Shown here: piece by piece, positions 1 through 8,537 of the stretch
How the letters are laid out: each line of letters opens with the position of its first letter
Numbering within the stretch: position 1 is the first letter of the stretch
From: JAGVPT01 sp964642725
Lineage (GTDB): Bacteria > Bacteroidota > Ignavibacteria > UBA10030 > UBA8401
Length of the DNA stretch: 64,000 bases
NCBI GenBank assembly: GCA_964642725.1
Contig: CAZXQG010000011.1
Coordinates: 1 to 64,000, forward strand
Direction: 5' to 3'
The notes under the pieces: model-generated
Seen by the model: only the letters and a program-made list of their open reading frames with translations
The model's database searches: none
Told to the model about the DNA's origin: nothing
Translations under genes and position numbers: made by a program

Positions 1-61
1 TTTCAACTTAAGTCGGATGCGTTTGGCAAAATTTCCTTCGGCCAAAACTGGCTTGTGTTAA

Positions 62-289
62 AGTTCTGACGGTAAGTTATCAGTGAACAGTAATGTGGTG
101 TTAAGAAATTTTGACGTGTTAGGAAAGAGAGTAAAAACACTTGTCAATGAGAAACAACGAGCGGGGACATATAAAGTAAATTGGGATGGAACAAGTGAAT
201 CGGGAGGGAGAGTTTCAAGCGGTACATATTTTTATCAGCTTCAAATCAATAACAAGGTTGTAACCAAAAAAGCAGTTCTCGTTAAATAA
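62..289 (+). pseudogene. T9SS type A sorting-domain remnant (C-terminal fragment)
   Basis: The reading frame opens only after an in-frame TAA at 59-61 and encodes the last ~70 residues of a T9SS C-terminal sorting domain (…NFDVLGKRVKTLVNE…, SSGTYFYQLQ, ending KKAVLVK). The NYPNPFNP part that should precede it is missing. A GTG at 83 could nominally start a 68-residue peptide, but no signal peptide or cargo domain precedes it. Its end is nearly identical to the end of the FG-GAP protein at 545-2146, so it is probably the leftover 3' end of a duplicated cargo gene. Confidence 0.7.
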
Positions 290-364
290 TCTTCAAATAG
301 GAGGGGCTATGAAAAAGATTTGTTTTGTGCTTTTCGTAAGTTCAATCGCATTTTCGCAGCAGTT
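225..364 (+). repeat. 140-bp direct repeat, copy A
   Basis: These 140 bases match 2082-2221 with no gaps and five mismatches by my count. The repeat spans the last codons of a T9SS sorting domain, the stop codon, the intergenic AGGAGGGG ribosome site and the signal-peptide codons of the next gene (MKKIC…FSQQF). It therefore joins the same two gene ends in the same order twice, which points to duplication of a two-gene unit. Confidence 0.85.
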
Positions 365-548
365 CCCCGTCGGCTCGTATCGCGTACTATCGGACTACAC
401 ATTCAATCCCCTAATTGCTACGCAGGCGCATACAATTTTTCCTATGTGCAAAGATGCGTATTTCACCATGAGCTTTTGTCTCACTAAAGCGTTACCATAT
501 AAGGAATGTGAAAGAAAAGCTCGGAACAACCAGAGGAGTTTACGATGA
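309..548 (+). pseudogene. truncated copy of the exported protein at 2166
   Basis: The first ~52 codons encode a signal peptide and mature start (MKKICFVLF…FSQQFPVGSYR…, ATQAH, KDAYF) clearly homologous to the N terminus of the protein starting at 2166. After KDAYF the similarity stops and a short unrelated tail (…ECERKARNNQRSLR) runs to a stop at 546-548, overlapping the start of the next gene. A good AGGAGGGG site precedes the ATG, so it may still be translated, but it is only 79 residues and lacks the body of the family. Best read as a 3'-deleted paralogue. Confidence 0.75.
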
Positions 549-2146
549 TACGAAAGATCATACTAATTGCCTGTTTCTTTTCAGTTCGGATGCTCTTTGC
601 CCAGGCGCCCAAAGAATTAAAACCAATCGTCGAGATTGCAGGGACGGACACGAATGGATTATTTGGCTTTTACGCTGCTGGCGTCGAAGATATGAACAAA
701 GATGGATACGCTGATTTTTGTGTGAGCGCATATAAAGCGAAACGTACTTATCTCTACTATGGTGGTAAGAATCCAAGCAAAATCCCGGCAAAAACATTTC
801 TGGGCGGAGGGAAAATTGTCTCCGGAGACTTCAACGGCGATGGTTGGAGAGATTTAGCGATTGCCTACTATCTCACAGACACTGTGTTTGTGTACTATGG
901 CGGGCCAAATATGGATACCATACCGGATGTGGTCTTGCACAGCAATTTTTATTCTTCATCCGGAGTCGAAGGGTTTGGTTACGACGGTTTACAGGCAGGG
1001 GATATTAATCGAGATGGTTATGATGACTTATTGGTTGGAGAATCACAATACCCTTATGACTTTAGTGACATGACAAAAACGTTTAAGGGAAGAATATCCG
1101 TTTATGCTGGTTCACTCAAAGGACTAGATTCCAGTGCTGTATGGTCAATTGTAGGTGATACCGCCTTTTCCCGTTTAGGTTTGGACATAGCGATAGGAGA
1201 TGTAAATGGCGATGGAGAAAAAGACATTGTTGCGTTAGGACAGAATACGTTATCAAGTTCCTCCAATGATTGGTACTTTTACATTTCTGTTTTTACGGTT
1301 GATCCTTCATTTCAGTTCAAACGAAATTATTATTTAGATGAACGAAATTTTAATTCTGCGCACTATAAAAATTCGGTAGAATTTATTGCATGTTTTGATA
1401 TTGATGGGGATGGCATTGATGACATTTTAATAGGGGGAATTTATGTTTTTAAAGGTGGAGCGAAATTAGATACAATGCCCATGTATCACATTCTTCCACC
1501 GTATAACGATACTTCGTCCTACGGGATTAACCCCTGGCCTTTTGGAGGTGGAGACTACAACAAAGATGGAATAAAGGATCTGTTATTGAGGTCCGGTCAA
1601 GGTGGAGGTGCACCTGGTTTCCGGGTCTACATGGGAAGGAAGAACGATGTCCCGCAATTCTTGGCATACCGCTCATTCCCGGCAAGCGACATAAATCCTC
1701 TTGACGGCATTCCCTACAATGTCGGAGATGTCAACGGAGACGGCGTTGATGACATCATGATGGGCACAACTTCAGCAGGTTTTCCCAACGGCTTCGGTCT
1801 CATCGGAATTTATTCGGGAGATACGAGCATCGTAACAGAAGTTAAACCGATAGTTGGAGACAAACCGAACAATTTTGATTTGAAGCAAAACTATCCAAAT
1901 CCATTCAATCCTTCAACAGTTATCAGTTATCAGTTATCAGATAGAGCCGATGTCGCTCTTAAGATCTTCGACGAGATTGGAAAAGAGATCGTAACGTTAG
2001 TCAATGAGCGCCAATCTGCCGGAGAGCACAGCGTTCGATGGGATGGAAAAAGTAGTAACGGTCAGCAAGTTTCTTCAGGCGCATATTTTTATCAGCTTCA
2101 AATCAATAACAAGGTTGTTACCAAAAAAGCAGTTCTCGTTAAATAA
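545..2146 (+). CDS. FG-GAP/VCBS repeat exported protein with T9SS sorting domain
   Basis: A 533-residue exported protein. Residues 1-20 form a signal peptide (MIRKIILIACFF…LFAQ). The body carries about seven calcium-loop repeats of the DxNxDGxxD type (DMNKDGYAD, DFNGDGWRD, DINRDGYDD, DVNGDGEKD, DIDGDGIDD, DYNKDGIKD, DVNGDGVDD). These are typical of integrin-like FG-GAP beta-propellers. The last ~85 residues are a type A T9SS sorting domain (NYPNPFNPST … KKAVLVK), so the protein is expected to cross the outer membrane by T9SS and be released or anchored at the surface. GAGGAG lies 7 nt before the ATG. Its ligand cannot be read from sequence. The 5' end overlaps the preceding pseudogene by 4 nt, which fits insertion next to a degraded paralogue. 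Confidence 0.88.
   Translation: MIRKIILIACFFSVRMLFAQAPKELKPIVEIAGTDTNGLFGFYAAGVEDMNKDGYADFCVSAYKAKRTYLYYGGKNPSKIPAKTFLGGGKIVSGDFNGDGWRDLAIAYYLTDTVFVYYGGPNMDTIPDVVLHSNFYSSSGVEGFGYDGLQAGDINRDGYDDLLVGESQYPYDFSDMTKTFKGRISVYAGSLKGLDSSAVWSIVGDTAFSRLGLDIAIGDVNGDGEKDIVALGQNTLSSSSNDWYFYISVFTVDPSFQFKRNYYLDERNFNSAHYKNSVEFIACFDIDGDGIDDILIGGIYVFKGGAKLDTMPMYHILPPYNDTSSYGINPWPFGGGDYNKDGIKDLLLRSGQGGGAPGFRVYMGRKNDVPQFLAYRSFPASDINPLDGIPYNVGDVNGDGVDDIMMGTTSAGFPNGFGLIGIYSGDTSIVTEVKPIVGDKPNNFDLKQNYPNPFNPSTVISYQLSDRADVALKIFDEIGKEIVTLVNERQSAGEHSVRWDGKSSNGQQVSSGAYFYQLQINNKVVTKKAVLVK
1917..1940 (+). repeat. 7-bp tandem repeat inside the T9SS sorting domain
   Basis: CAGTTAT is repeated three times plus CAG. Three 7-bp units make 21 bp, so the frame is kept and the repeat encodes the V-I-S-Y-Q-L-S stretch of the sorting domain. 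Related TTATCAGTGAACAG sequence lies at 77-90 in the remnant upstream. Confidence 0.8.
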
Positions 2147-2221
2147 TATTCAATTAGGAGGGGCTATGAAAAAGATTTGTTTTTTGCTTTTCATAAGTTC
2201 AATCGCATTTTCGCAGCAGTT
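2082..2221 (+). repeat. 140-bp direct repeat, copy B
   Basis: Second copy of the 140-bp repeat at 225-364. It spans the end of the FG-GAP gene, the ribosome site and the signal-peptide codons of the next gene. About 1.86 kb separates the two copies. Confidence 0.85.
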
Positions 2222-4067
2222 TCCTATTGGTGCATATCGCGCGCTCTGGGATTTTGGAACCAATCCCGCTATTACGACACAGGCACATGCAATTTTTCCG
2301 ATCTACAAAGATGCGTATTTTAATACCGGGATCTTGTTCACGCATCACAGCGATACGAACACCGTGAAATCTATTCTCGATTCGGCAAATAACTACGGGA
2401 TTAATAGCATGCTTCCGGCTGTGGTAGATTACTACACCAACGTTGAGCGGTTCTATATGGATGCGACGCTGCCCTTTTATTTTTTAACGAAAACCGGTGT
2501 CTCGGTGACAGACGGCGACGTGGAAGTGCCGCTCACTATAAATGACCTAACCATACGCGATGGTCTATCGCTTCGCGCAAACACGCCGAATGTCTCAATG
2601 GTAAGCGGGGCAATAATAAATCCATATCTTTACAAAAACCAGGACTACCGTGCGACATTTCGGTTGAAGTATCAGCGCACTGGTTCTGTACCACGAGGTA
2701 CGCAGGTCGCCTACATTGCAGTAAAAAATGGGACCGACACAGTCAAGTATATGAAATTGTACGATTCATCTTTTGCAGCGCAGTTGACGTATCAAAGGTT
2801 CTCGTTGGATTTTAATAATGGCTCTGTCGGAAAATATAATGTCGTACAACAAGGTGCCCCATTATATTCACAAATTCATCTGCCTCTTGCCCAACCACAA
2901 ACCCCGGCAGGAGTTTTTGACTATGACGTCGAATGGACCGGAGTTCCAAACACCACGATATGGTTGGATGATATTCGAATAGACGGGGCTCAATCGACCG
3001 ATCAGTACGGCTACTATATTCCGGATTATTACAATGGCCCATGGGTTTGTAACGGGTCTTTTTGTGATTGGCCGCGACGATATCGTGGACCGAACTTTAC
3101 CGATAGCCTGTTCAACGGGTACTTTGACTCAACCTTGAAACACAATGCAAATTCATACATAAACAAGCCGCGACTGCAACGTTTCTATTTCACAGACGAA
3201 CCGTGGTTGAATCAGTATATGTCTGTCCGATATGTGAACAACGTATTAACAACGCTAGGGGCAAGCACAAGTACGGGGAAAGGGCTAGGTCATCAGGCAA
3301 TCGAGGAAACAACAGGAATTTCAGCAATAGACATACCGTATAACCGATATTCTATTGAGGCCAAGCCTTTTGAAATTGCGACTGACCCTTATCGTTTTCA
3401 TTATTTAGAACCGAAGCCGGGCGATGGTGGCTATACTATTTCAACTCAAGTAGGAAATGGAACAGAAACCAGCGGCCTGCAAACGCAGATCACTAAGTTC
3501 AAAGCTGCCCAGCAGAATGCGATTAATACTTATTCTCATAACTGGTGGTTTTATCCGAATGTTGGACTCTACGCAGACTCCTCGGATCATTTGGTCAATC
3601 GAGAGCCGACTTTAAACGAGATAAAAGTTCAGGTAAACCTGGCGTTGGCGTACGGCGCAAAAGGTGTCATGTATTTTAATTTTTGGTCTGAAGCGGGATA
3701 TGATTCAACCTTTCTACCGAATGGCCTCGGTGTATTAGGACTGATAAACACTGATATGACACCAATAACTTACAACCGTTACGCTGAAAACAAATGGGCT
3801 GGAGTAAAGGCGATTAATCAAACACTTGCAGGACCATTAGGATCGACGTTGATGAAGCTTTTATGGCAAAGTGGTTTCAGCATCGATTCTCTTAATGGAG
3901 GTTCGACTGGAACCTACATCACTTACGTAACAACATTAGACGCAGCATACCAAGGTCAAGTCTTTTTTGTGTGTAAAATTGTAGGAGGTCACGCCGCACT
4001 CCGGTATGAGATGAAATGTGAATCGTTCACTTCCGGGCACATGAGGGATCGGATATGCCTGAGTTGA
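2166..4067 (+). pseudogene. exported glycosidase-like protein, 3' end interrupted by IS element
   Basis: Starts at ATG 2166, 6-8 nt after AGGAGGGG, with a signal peptide (MKKICFLLF…AFSQ). About 596 native residues follow before the reading frame enters the insertion sequence near 3954 and stops at 4067 on ~38 element-encoded codons. Aromatic-rich segments and GAKGVMYFNFW near residue 500 look like the late strands of a TIM-barrel glycoside hydrolase, but I cannot name a family. No sorting domain remains because the 3' end is missing. A truncated paralogue lies at 309. It could still make a secreted product, but without a T9SS tag. Confidence 0.7.
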
Positions 4068-5349
4068 GTGAGCTCGTGCTCTGTCATCGTAACCCTCTGC
4101 CACTTTAGTGAAACCCGCCACAACACACCAAAGACCAATCCTACTGCTCCACGTTCGTGTTGATGTTGTGGCAGAATTTTCGTTCTCCGCTTCTCCTCCT
4201 CAAAACATCTCTCCAGGAGATTTGTCGTTCTGATAAACCGCCGGTGTGCTTCCGGATACTTCAGATGGATCAAGCAGGCGTCACGATCATCCATGAAGCA
4301 CTTCACGGCTCCCGGATAAACGGGCGCATACTTTTCAATGAACCGTTCGGAGAGAAGATCGGCCGTCATCCGGTCCGGGGCGTAGTAAACCGCCTGAAGC
4401 TCGGTCATGACTGTCTTGAGGTGATCCTTCGGCAGTTTTTGAGCGATGTTCCGCAGTTTGTGGGCGATACAGCGCTGACGATCGGCTTTCGGAAAATGTC
4501 TCATCACCGCTGCAATGACCGAGCTTCCGCCATCGGTGATGACCAACAGCGGTTGCCGCAGCCCGCGACGGATCAAGTCCTGAGAGAACACCTCCCAGGC
4601 ATCAGCGCTCTCGCTCTGCACCGGGGCAAGGTGAAGAAAGACCTTCGTTCCATCGGCACAAATCCCCCACGCACATAACAGTGCCTGACCGTTGGTATAA
4701 CGCCTGACGGCCTCGTAGACTCCGTCCAAGAAGAGAAACACCACGTCCAACTCTGAAAGATCACGGCGGCTGAACGCGTCGTATTCTTCGTATAATCGGG
4801 CTGAGACACGGCTGACCTGGCTCCGGCTCAACAGCGGCTTGCCGTCAGCATCTTTGAATGTCTCTTCGACATCTCGCGTCGAGAGCCCTCGAACGTAGGC
4901 TTCGATGGCCAGCCGTCGAACTCTCTCGGCGACAGAAGCAACGCTCTTCAGTAATCGGCTGCTGAACTTCTCCCGTGTGTGCCGAACCCTCGGGATCGAT
5001 ACCTGCAACCGATCTCCGAGTGTTGCCACTGAGCGCTTGTAATATCCATTCCGGTGCCCTTGCCCTTCCTCTGCACCACGTTGATACCACTTACGCCCCA
5101 AAAACTCATCCACTTCTGCCTCTAACGCCTCCTGCATGGCCTTCTCCTGTGATGCTCGTAAGAAATCCTCCAACACTTCCCCCGTCTCTCGCTTCAAAAT
5201 CTCCCTCATCGTATTGCTCTTTGTCTGTGATGCTCGTATCTTCTCCATGGGTGCTGCCTCCTTATGTTGGTTTGTTGTTTTCTGATAACTACAATCTAAC
5301 CAACCGGAGCGGCACCTTCTACTTTTTACACAAAGATAGGGACTTCACC
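3954..5349. mobile_element. IS256-family insertion sequence (~1.4 kb)
   Basis: A single Mutator/IS256 transposase gene fills the element on the minus strand. The ends carry imperfect inverted repeats. The left end begins near GGTCAAGTC and contains GTGTAAAA at 3971; the right end, read inward on the minus strand, begins GGTGAAGTC and contains GTGTAAAA. Similarity continues to a CTCCGGT motif ~45 nt inside each end. Boundaries are good to a few bases. I find no matching 8-9 bp target duplication (left flank GCATACCAA, right flank CTCTCTTTT), and the two flanks do not look like halves of one gene. Confidence 0.8.
3989..5248 (-). CDS. IS256 (Mutator) family transposase
   Basis: A full-length 419-residue DDE transposase. 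The catalytic acidic residues appear as D175 (FLDGVY), D239 (VITDGGSS) and E346 (NLLERCFEEEKRR), each in its expected IS256-family context. The CIAHKLRN region (~260-267) between the second Asp and the Glu is also typical. GGAGG lies just upstream of the ATG at 5248. No frameshift or stop is seen, so the enzyme may be active. It catalyses excision and reinsertion of its own element. Confidence 0.95.
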   Translation of the reverse strand: MEKIRASQTKSNTMREILKRETGEVLEDFLRASQEKAMQEALEAEVDEFLGRKWYQRGAEEGQGHRNGYYKRSVATLGDRLQVSIPRVRHTREKFSSRLLKSVASVAERVRRLAIEAYVRGLSTRDVEETFKDADGKPLLSRSQVSRVSARLYEEYDAFSRRDLSELDVVFLFLDGVYEAVRRYTNGQALLCAWGICADGTKVFLHLAPVQSESADAWEVFSQDLIRRGLRQPLLVITDGGSSVIAAVMRHFPKADRQRCIAHKLRNIAQKLPKDHLKTVMTELQAVYYAPDRMTADLLSERFIEKYAPVYPGAVKCFMDDRDACLIHLKYPEAHRRFIRTTNLLERCFEEEKRRTKILPQHQHERGAVGLVFGVLWRVSLKWQRVTMTEHELTQLRHIRSLMCPEVNDSHFISYRSAA

Positions 5350-5356
5350 CTCTCTT

Positions 5357-6142
5357 TTGATCGGGGTAGTACTGCGGGATCAGGGAAGGCACAAAGATGC
5401 AAAAGATTTCTTCTTGTCATACTTAAACACGCATCCGGACAATCAGGCGGCCTACGTGTATCTCTACAGTTGTGCAGATAGTATAACGACGCCTGCCATC
5501 ATCCGATATTTTAACAATCTGCCAAAGCAAGCCGCCATCGAGCAGAAGCTCCTCCTGGCCCATCTATATCTCATGCAAGGCGACGTTAATTCTGCTAAAC
5601 AGATTAACAACACTATTATATCTGCAAATCCAAACACACGACTTGCAGTGAGAGCAAAACTCAACAACTTATTCATCGCGTTACATTTCGAACACGACGT
5701 TAGTGCTGCTTCAGCAATTCTAAACCAGGTCGAAGCTCAGGCCAGCTTATCAAGCCCGAATGAACTATCGACAGCGGAAGCCGCACTTAAGTATTATGTA
5801 GATCCGGGAACCGGACAAATGCCAAATGTTAACTTTAATGCGGAGCAAAATAGTAATTTAACCGATTCACTCGTAGCAGTCGATGAAGGGTTAAATCAGA
5901 ATTTTCCAAATCCGTTTAATCCCACAACATCGATCATATATCGTATCACACACGCGGGAAAAGTCAGTTTGAAAGTCTACGATGTTCTAGGCAGAGAAGT
6001 CGCGGTGCTGGTGAATGGTGAACAAGGATTAGGAACCTATACGCAACACTTTGATGCCTCACGTCTTTCGAGCGGAATTTATTTTTATCGTCTGGTAGCA
6101 CCCGGTGTCAATCAAACGCGGAAAATGTTGGTTACAAAGTAG
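5357..6142 (+). pseudogene. 5'-truncated exported protein with T9SS sorting domain
   Basis: The frame is open from the right edge of the IS element. A TTG at 5357 is only a nominal start and no signal peptide exists. The first ~150 residues are helical, TPR-like repeats (GRHKDAKDFFLSYLNTHPDN…, QGDVNSAKQINN, AVRAKLNN). Residues ~180-261 are a type A T9SS sorting domain (NFPNPFNPTTS … RKMLVTK). The missing 5' end lay upstream of the IS. The helical region has no counterpart in the gene on the left of the IS, so this is probably the tail of a different cargo gene. A terminator follows. Confidence 0.75.
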
Positions 6143-6164
6143 TTGAACTGTTGTCGTTAAACTG

Positions 6165-6200
6165 ATCCCCGAAGCAGATGATGTTTCGGGGATTTTTATT
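6165..6200 (+). terminator. Rho-independent terminator
   Basis: Nine-base-pair stem ATCCCCGAA (6165-6173) with TTCGGGGAT (6185-6193) followed by a T-rich run. It closes the truncated T9SS gene and separates the accessory patch from the housekeeping genes. Confidence 0.85.
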
Positions 6201-6240
6201 TATCAAAGTGCAAACCTTTTTTTTCGGGGCCGTTGATTTG

Positions 6241-6269
6241 TTGAAACTGACTTATTAAATCACTATTTT
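6241..6269 (+). promoter_or_regulatory. candidate sigma-70-type promoter for the AMMECR1/MEMO operon
   Basis: TTGAAA (6241-6246), a 17-bp spacer and TATTTT (6264-6269). It lies ~30 nt upstream of the ATG at 6299 and just after a terminator, so a promoter is expected here. The match is by eye only. Confidence 0.4.
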
Positions 6270-6298
6270 CCGGTAGACATTTTTGACAGCGAGTTTCC

Positions 6299-6865
6299 AT
6301 GGTCAGCCCGGACGAACAGAAAGCATTGATCGACATCGCATGGAAGTCAATTCAGCGGACGGTCCGTGGGGATGTTTCCGAACAATCGCAGCAGCAGACC
6401 CGGAAATTCCGCGGAGAGAGCATCCTGTCGCAACCGGCCGGTGCGTTTGTTACGATATACAACAAGGGGGAGCTGCGCGGGTGCTTAGGCGTTCTTGTGT
6501 CGGAGGCGCCGCTTGCCGAGACAGTGTCGCAACTGGCGGGGCGTTCGGCTGCGGAAGACCCGCGCTTCAATCCGGTTACTGAAGACGAACTAGATGATAT
6601 TCAAATAGAGATTTCCATTCTGTCGCCTCTCAGAGAGATCTCAACGATAGAAGAAATTCAGGTCGGCAAGCATGGAATTTTCATCAGTGCCGGTATGCAT
6701 CGTGGACTATTACTTCCGCAGGTTGCGGTGAAACAGCGCTGGAACGTGCATCAATTTCTTGAAGAAACATGCATAAAAGCCGGGCTGCCGCGCGATCAAT
6801 GGAAACATGCCGAAACGAATATTTATATTTTTTCCGCTGAAATCATAGAACAAGAACCGTCATGA
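6299..6865 (+). CDS. AMMECR1 domain protein (AmmeMemoRadiSam system protein A)
   Basis: A 188-residue single-domain protein. The family signature LRGCLG is at 59-64, after the FVTIYNKGE strand. EISILSP (104-110) and GLLLPQVA (136-143) are the other conserved family blocks. The domain occurs from archaea to humans and its biochemical role is not established. Its stop codon overlaps the start of a MEMO-family gene (ATGA), the classic A-B pairing of the 'AmmeMemoRadiSam' set. The radical SAM partner is not in the next several genes. Start chosen at 6299 because it gives the usual family length. Confidence 0.9.
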   Translation: MVSPDEQKALIDIAWKSIQRTVRGDVSEQSQQQTRKFRGESILSQPAGAFVTIYNKGELRGCLGVLVSEAPLAETVSQLAGRSAAEDPRFNPVTEDELDDIQIEISILSPLREISTIEEIQVGKHGIFISAGMHRGLLLPQVAVKQRWNVHQFLEETCIKAGLPRDQWKHAETNIYIFSAEIIEQEPS

Positions 6866-7698
6866 ACGAAGAATCGTATGCCCGCCCGCCGGTTGTCGCA
6901 GGAATGTTTTACCCCGAACATGAGCAGGAACTCCGGCATGTTGTTGAATCACTTATCGCCGGAGCAACGCCCGCACGGAAGGACGGAACGCTTGTCGGTA
7001 TTGTTGTGCCGCACGCGGGCTATCCGTATTCCGGCCGTACCGCCGCGCAAGCATTTGGCCTGTTGGTGAACCGGCCGATAGGCACCGTGGTCCTTGTCGG
7101 ACCGAGCCATAGAGAATATTTCGACGGCATTTCAGTTTTTTCTGGCGCGAGTTTCAAGACGCCGCTCGGGACTGTCGAGGTTGATACAGAATTGCGGAGC
7201 GACTTGTTGAAAAGGTATCCTGCCCTCCAAAGTTCTCTCGTGGGACACAAAGCTGAACATTCGCTCGAGGTCCAGCTTCCTTTTTTACAGCTTGCCGTAC
7301 ACGATTTGAAAATTCTTCCGATCGTGATGGGAGATCAAAAACGGAAGTATTGTGAGGGATTGGGCGCAGCTCTCGCTGAGGCGGCAAAAGATCGTCAGAT
7401 GTTTCTTGTCGCCAGCTCAGATTTATCCCACTATTACCCTTCGGATGTTGCGCGAAAACTCGACGCGATTGCAATCGCATCGATTCAGGATTTGAATTAC
7501 GAAGCACTGATGTCGGAACTGGAAGCTGATCGAACGGAAGCGTGCGGCGGAGGGCCTATCGTTACAGTCTTGCATGCTGCGACAAAAGCCGGCGCGGACT
7601 ATTGCGAGGTGCTGGATTCGTGCAATTCCGGGGACGTATCGGGCGACACCGAGCGCGTTGTCGGTTATGTATCGGCGGCTCTTTGGAAAATTCATTGA
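6862..7698 (+). CDS. MEMO1-family protein (AmmeMemoRadiSam system protein B)
   Basis: A 278-residue MEMO/DUF52 protein, a fold related to non-haem iron ring-cleaving dioxygenases. Conserved positions are visible: H51 (VPHAGYPYSG), H83 (GPSHREYFDG), H133 (EHSLEVQLPFLQ), SSDLSHY at 185-191 and C228 (TEACGGGP). H51, H83 and C228 line up with the metal-site residues described for human MEMO1; that alignment is my own by eye. It overlaps the AMMECR1 gene by 4 nt and the next gene starts within its stop codon, so the three are translated together. Substrate unknown. Confidence 0.9.
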   Translation: MNEESYARPPVVAGMFYPEHEQELRHVVESLIAGATPARKDGTLVGIVVPHAGYPYSGRTAAQAFGLLVNRPIGTVVLVGPSHREYFDGISVFSGASFKTPLGTVEVDTELRSDLLKRYPALQSSLVGHKAEHSLEVQLPFLQLAVHDLKILPIVMGDQKRKYCEGLGAALAEAAKDRQMFLVASSDLSHYYPSDVARKLDAIAIASIQDLNYEALMSELEADRTEACGGGPIVTVLHAATKAGADYCEVLDSCNSGDVSGDTERVVGYVSAALWKIH

Positions 7699-8537
7699 GA
7701 AGAAGCCAGAAATTACCCGTTACCATTATAGGCGCAGGTGCCGTTGGTACCGCTCTTGCGTTCGCTCTCTGGAAGAAAAAATATCCTATTCATGCCATTT
7801 TGAGCAAGACGGGCAAGTCGGCAAAAATCCTCGGAGAGAGTGTTCACGCTTCATTCGGAAGGCTGCGGTCGGCGAAACATTTCGGAATTGAAGAGATGAT
7901 TTTCATCGCTGTCTCCGACGATGAGATCAAGAATGTCGTTCGAATCGTCTCTCGCCGGAGTGAAGATTTTTCCCGATCGATCATCTATCATACTTCGGGC
8001 ACATTCTCATCCGCGCTGCTTCTCTCGTTAAAGCAGAAAGGCGCGGCGGTCGGTTCCTTTCATCCGTTGCAGACATTTCCGCAATCCGGCAATAATCCCG
8101 AACGGCTGCGAAATATCTGGATTGGGGTTGAAGGGGATAAAAAAGCAGTTGCCGCAGGAAAACGTATCGCATATGATTGCGGTTCCACGCCTTTCGTTTT
8201 ATCGTCCGAACACAAGGCGCTCTATCATATCGCGGCAGTATTTAGTTCGAACTATTTTGTAACGCTCCTCTCAATGGTAGAGGACCTTGGAAAGCAAATT
8301 CACTTGTCCCGCCGCAAAACACTAACCATAGTTGAGCCTCTTATTCTTCAGAGTCTCGAGAATGCCAAAAAATATTCGGCAACTTCGGCACTGACGGGAC
8401 CAATTGCCCGCGGCGACATCCAAACTCTAAAAAGGCACCGCATCGCGTTGGAAAAGGCGGGCCTGCGACATATTTCTCGCGTTTATACCGCGCTAGCAAA
8501 GGAAACATCACGGCTTGCATCAAAAAAGGTACCTTAA
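7695..8537 (+). CDS. NAD(P)-binding Rossmann / DUF2520 family oxidoreductase-like protein
   Basis: About 280 residues. An N-terminal Rossmann nucleotide-binding strand-turn (VTIIGAGAVGTALAF, Gly-rich loop 13-18) is followed by AVSDDEI, HTSGTF and GSFHPLQTF. That order is typical of the DUF2520 family, whose C-terminal half resembles ketopantoate-reductase-type dehydrogenases. No ATG fits the family N terminus. I chose TTG at 7695, whose last two bases overlap the MEMO stop codon; a longer frame reaching 7542 is unlikely because it lies inside the MEMO gene. The stop overlaps the next ATG (TAATG). The true substrate is unknown. Confidence 0.8.
   Translation: MRRSQKLPVTIIGAGAVGTALAFALWKKKYPIHAILSKTGKSAKILGESVHASFGRLRSAKHFGIEEMIFIAVSDDEIKNVVRIVSRRSEDFSRSIIYHTSGTFSSALLLSLKQKGAAVGSFHPLQTFPQSGNNPERLRNIWIGVEGDKKAVAAGKRIAYDCGSTPFVLSSEHKALYHIAAVFSSNYFVTLLSMVEDLGKQIHLSRRKTLTIVEPLILQSLENAKKYSATSALTGPIARGDIQTLKRHRIALEKAGLRHISRVYTALAKETSRLASKKVP

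Noticed and set aside
4157..4678. 173-residue plus-strand frame
   Set aside because: It is antisense to the intact IS256 transposase gene.
3961..5360. TCTTTT near both IS ends as a target duplication
   Set aside because: The left copy lies inside the inferred inverted repeat and the match does not extend to 8 bp, so it is not a convincing duplication.
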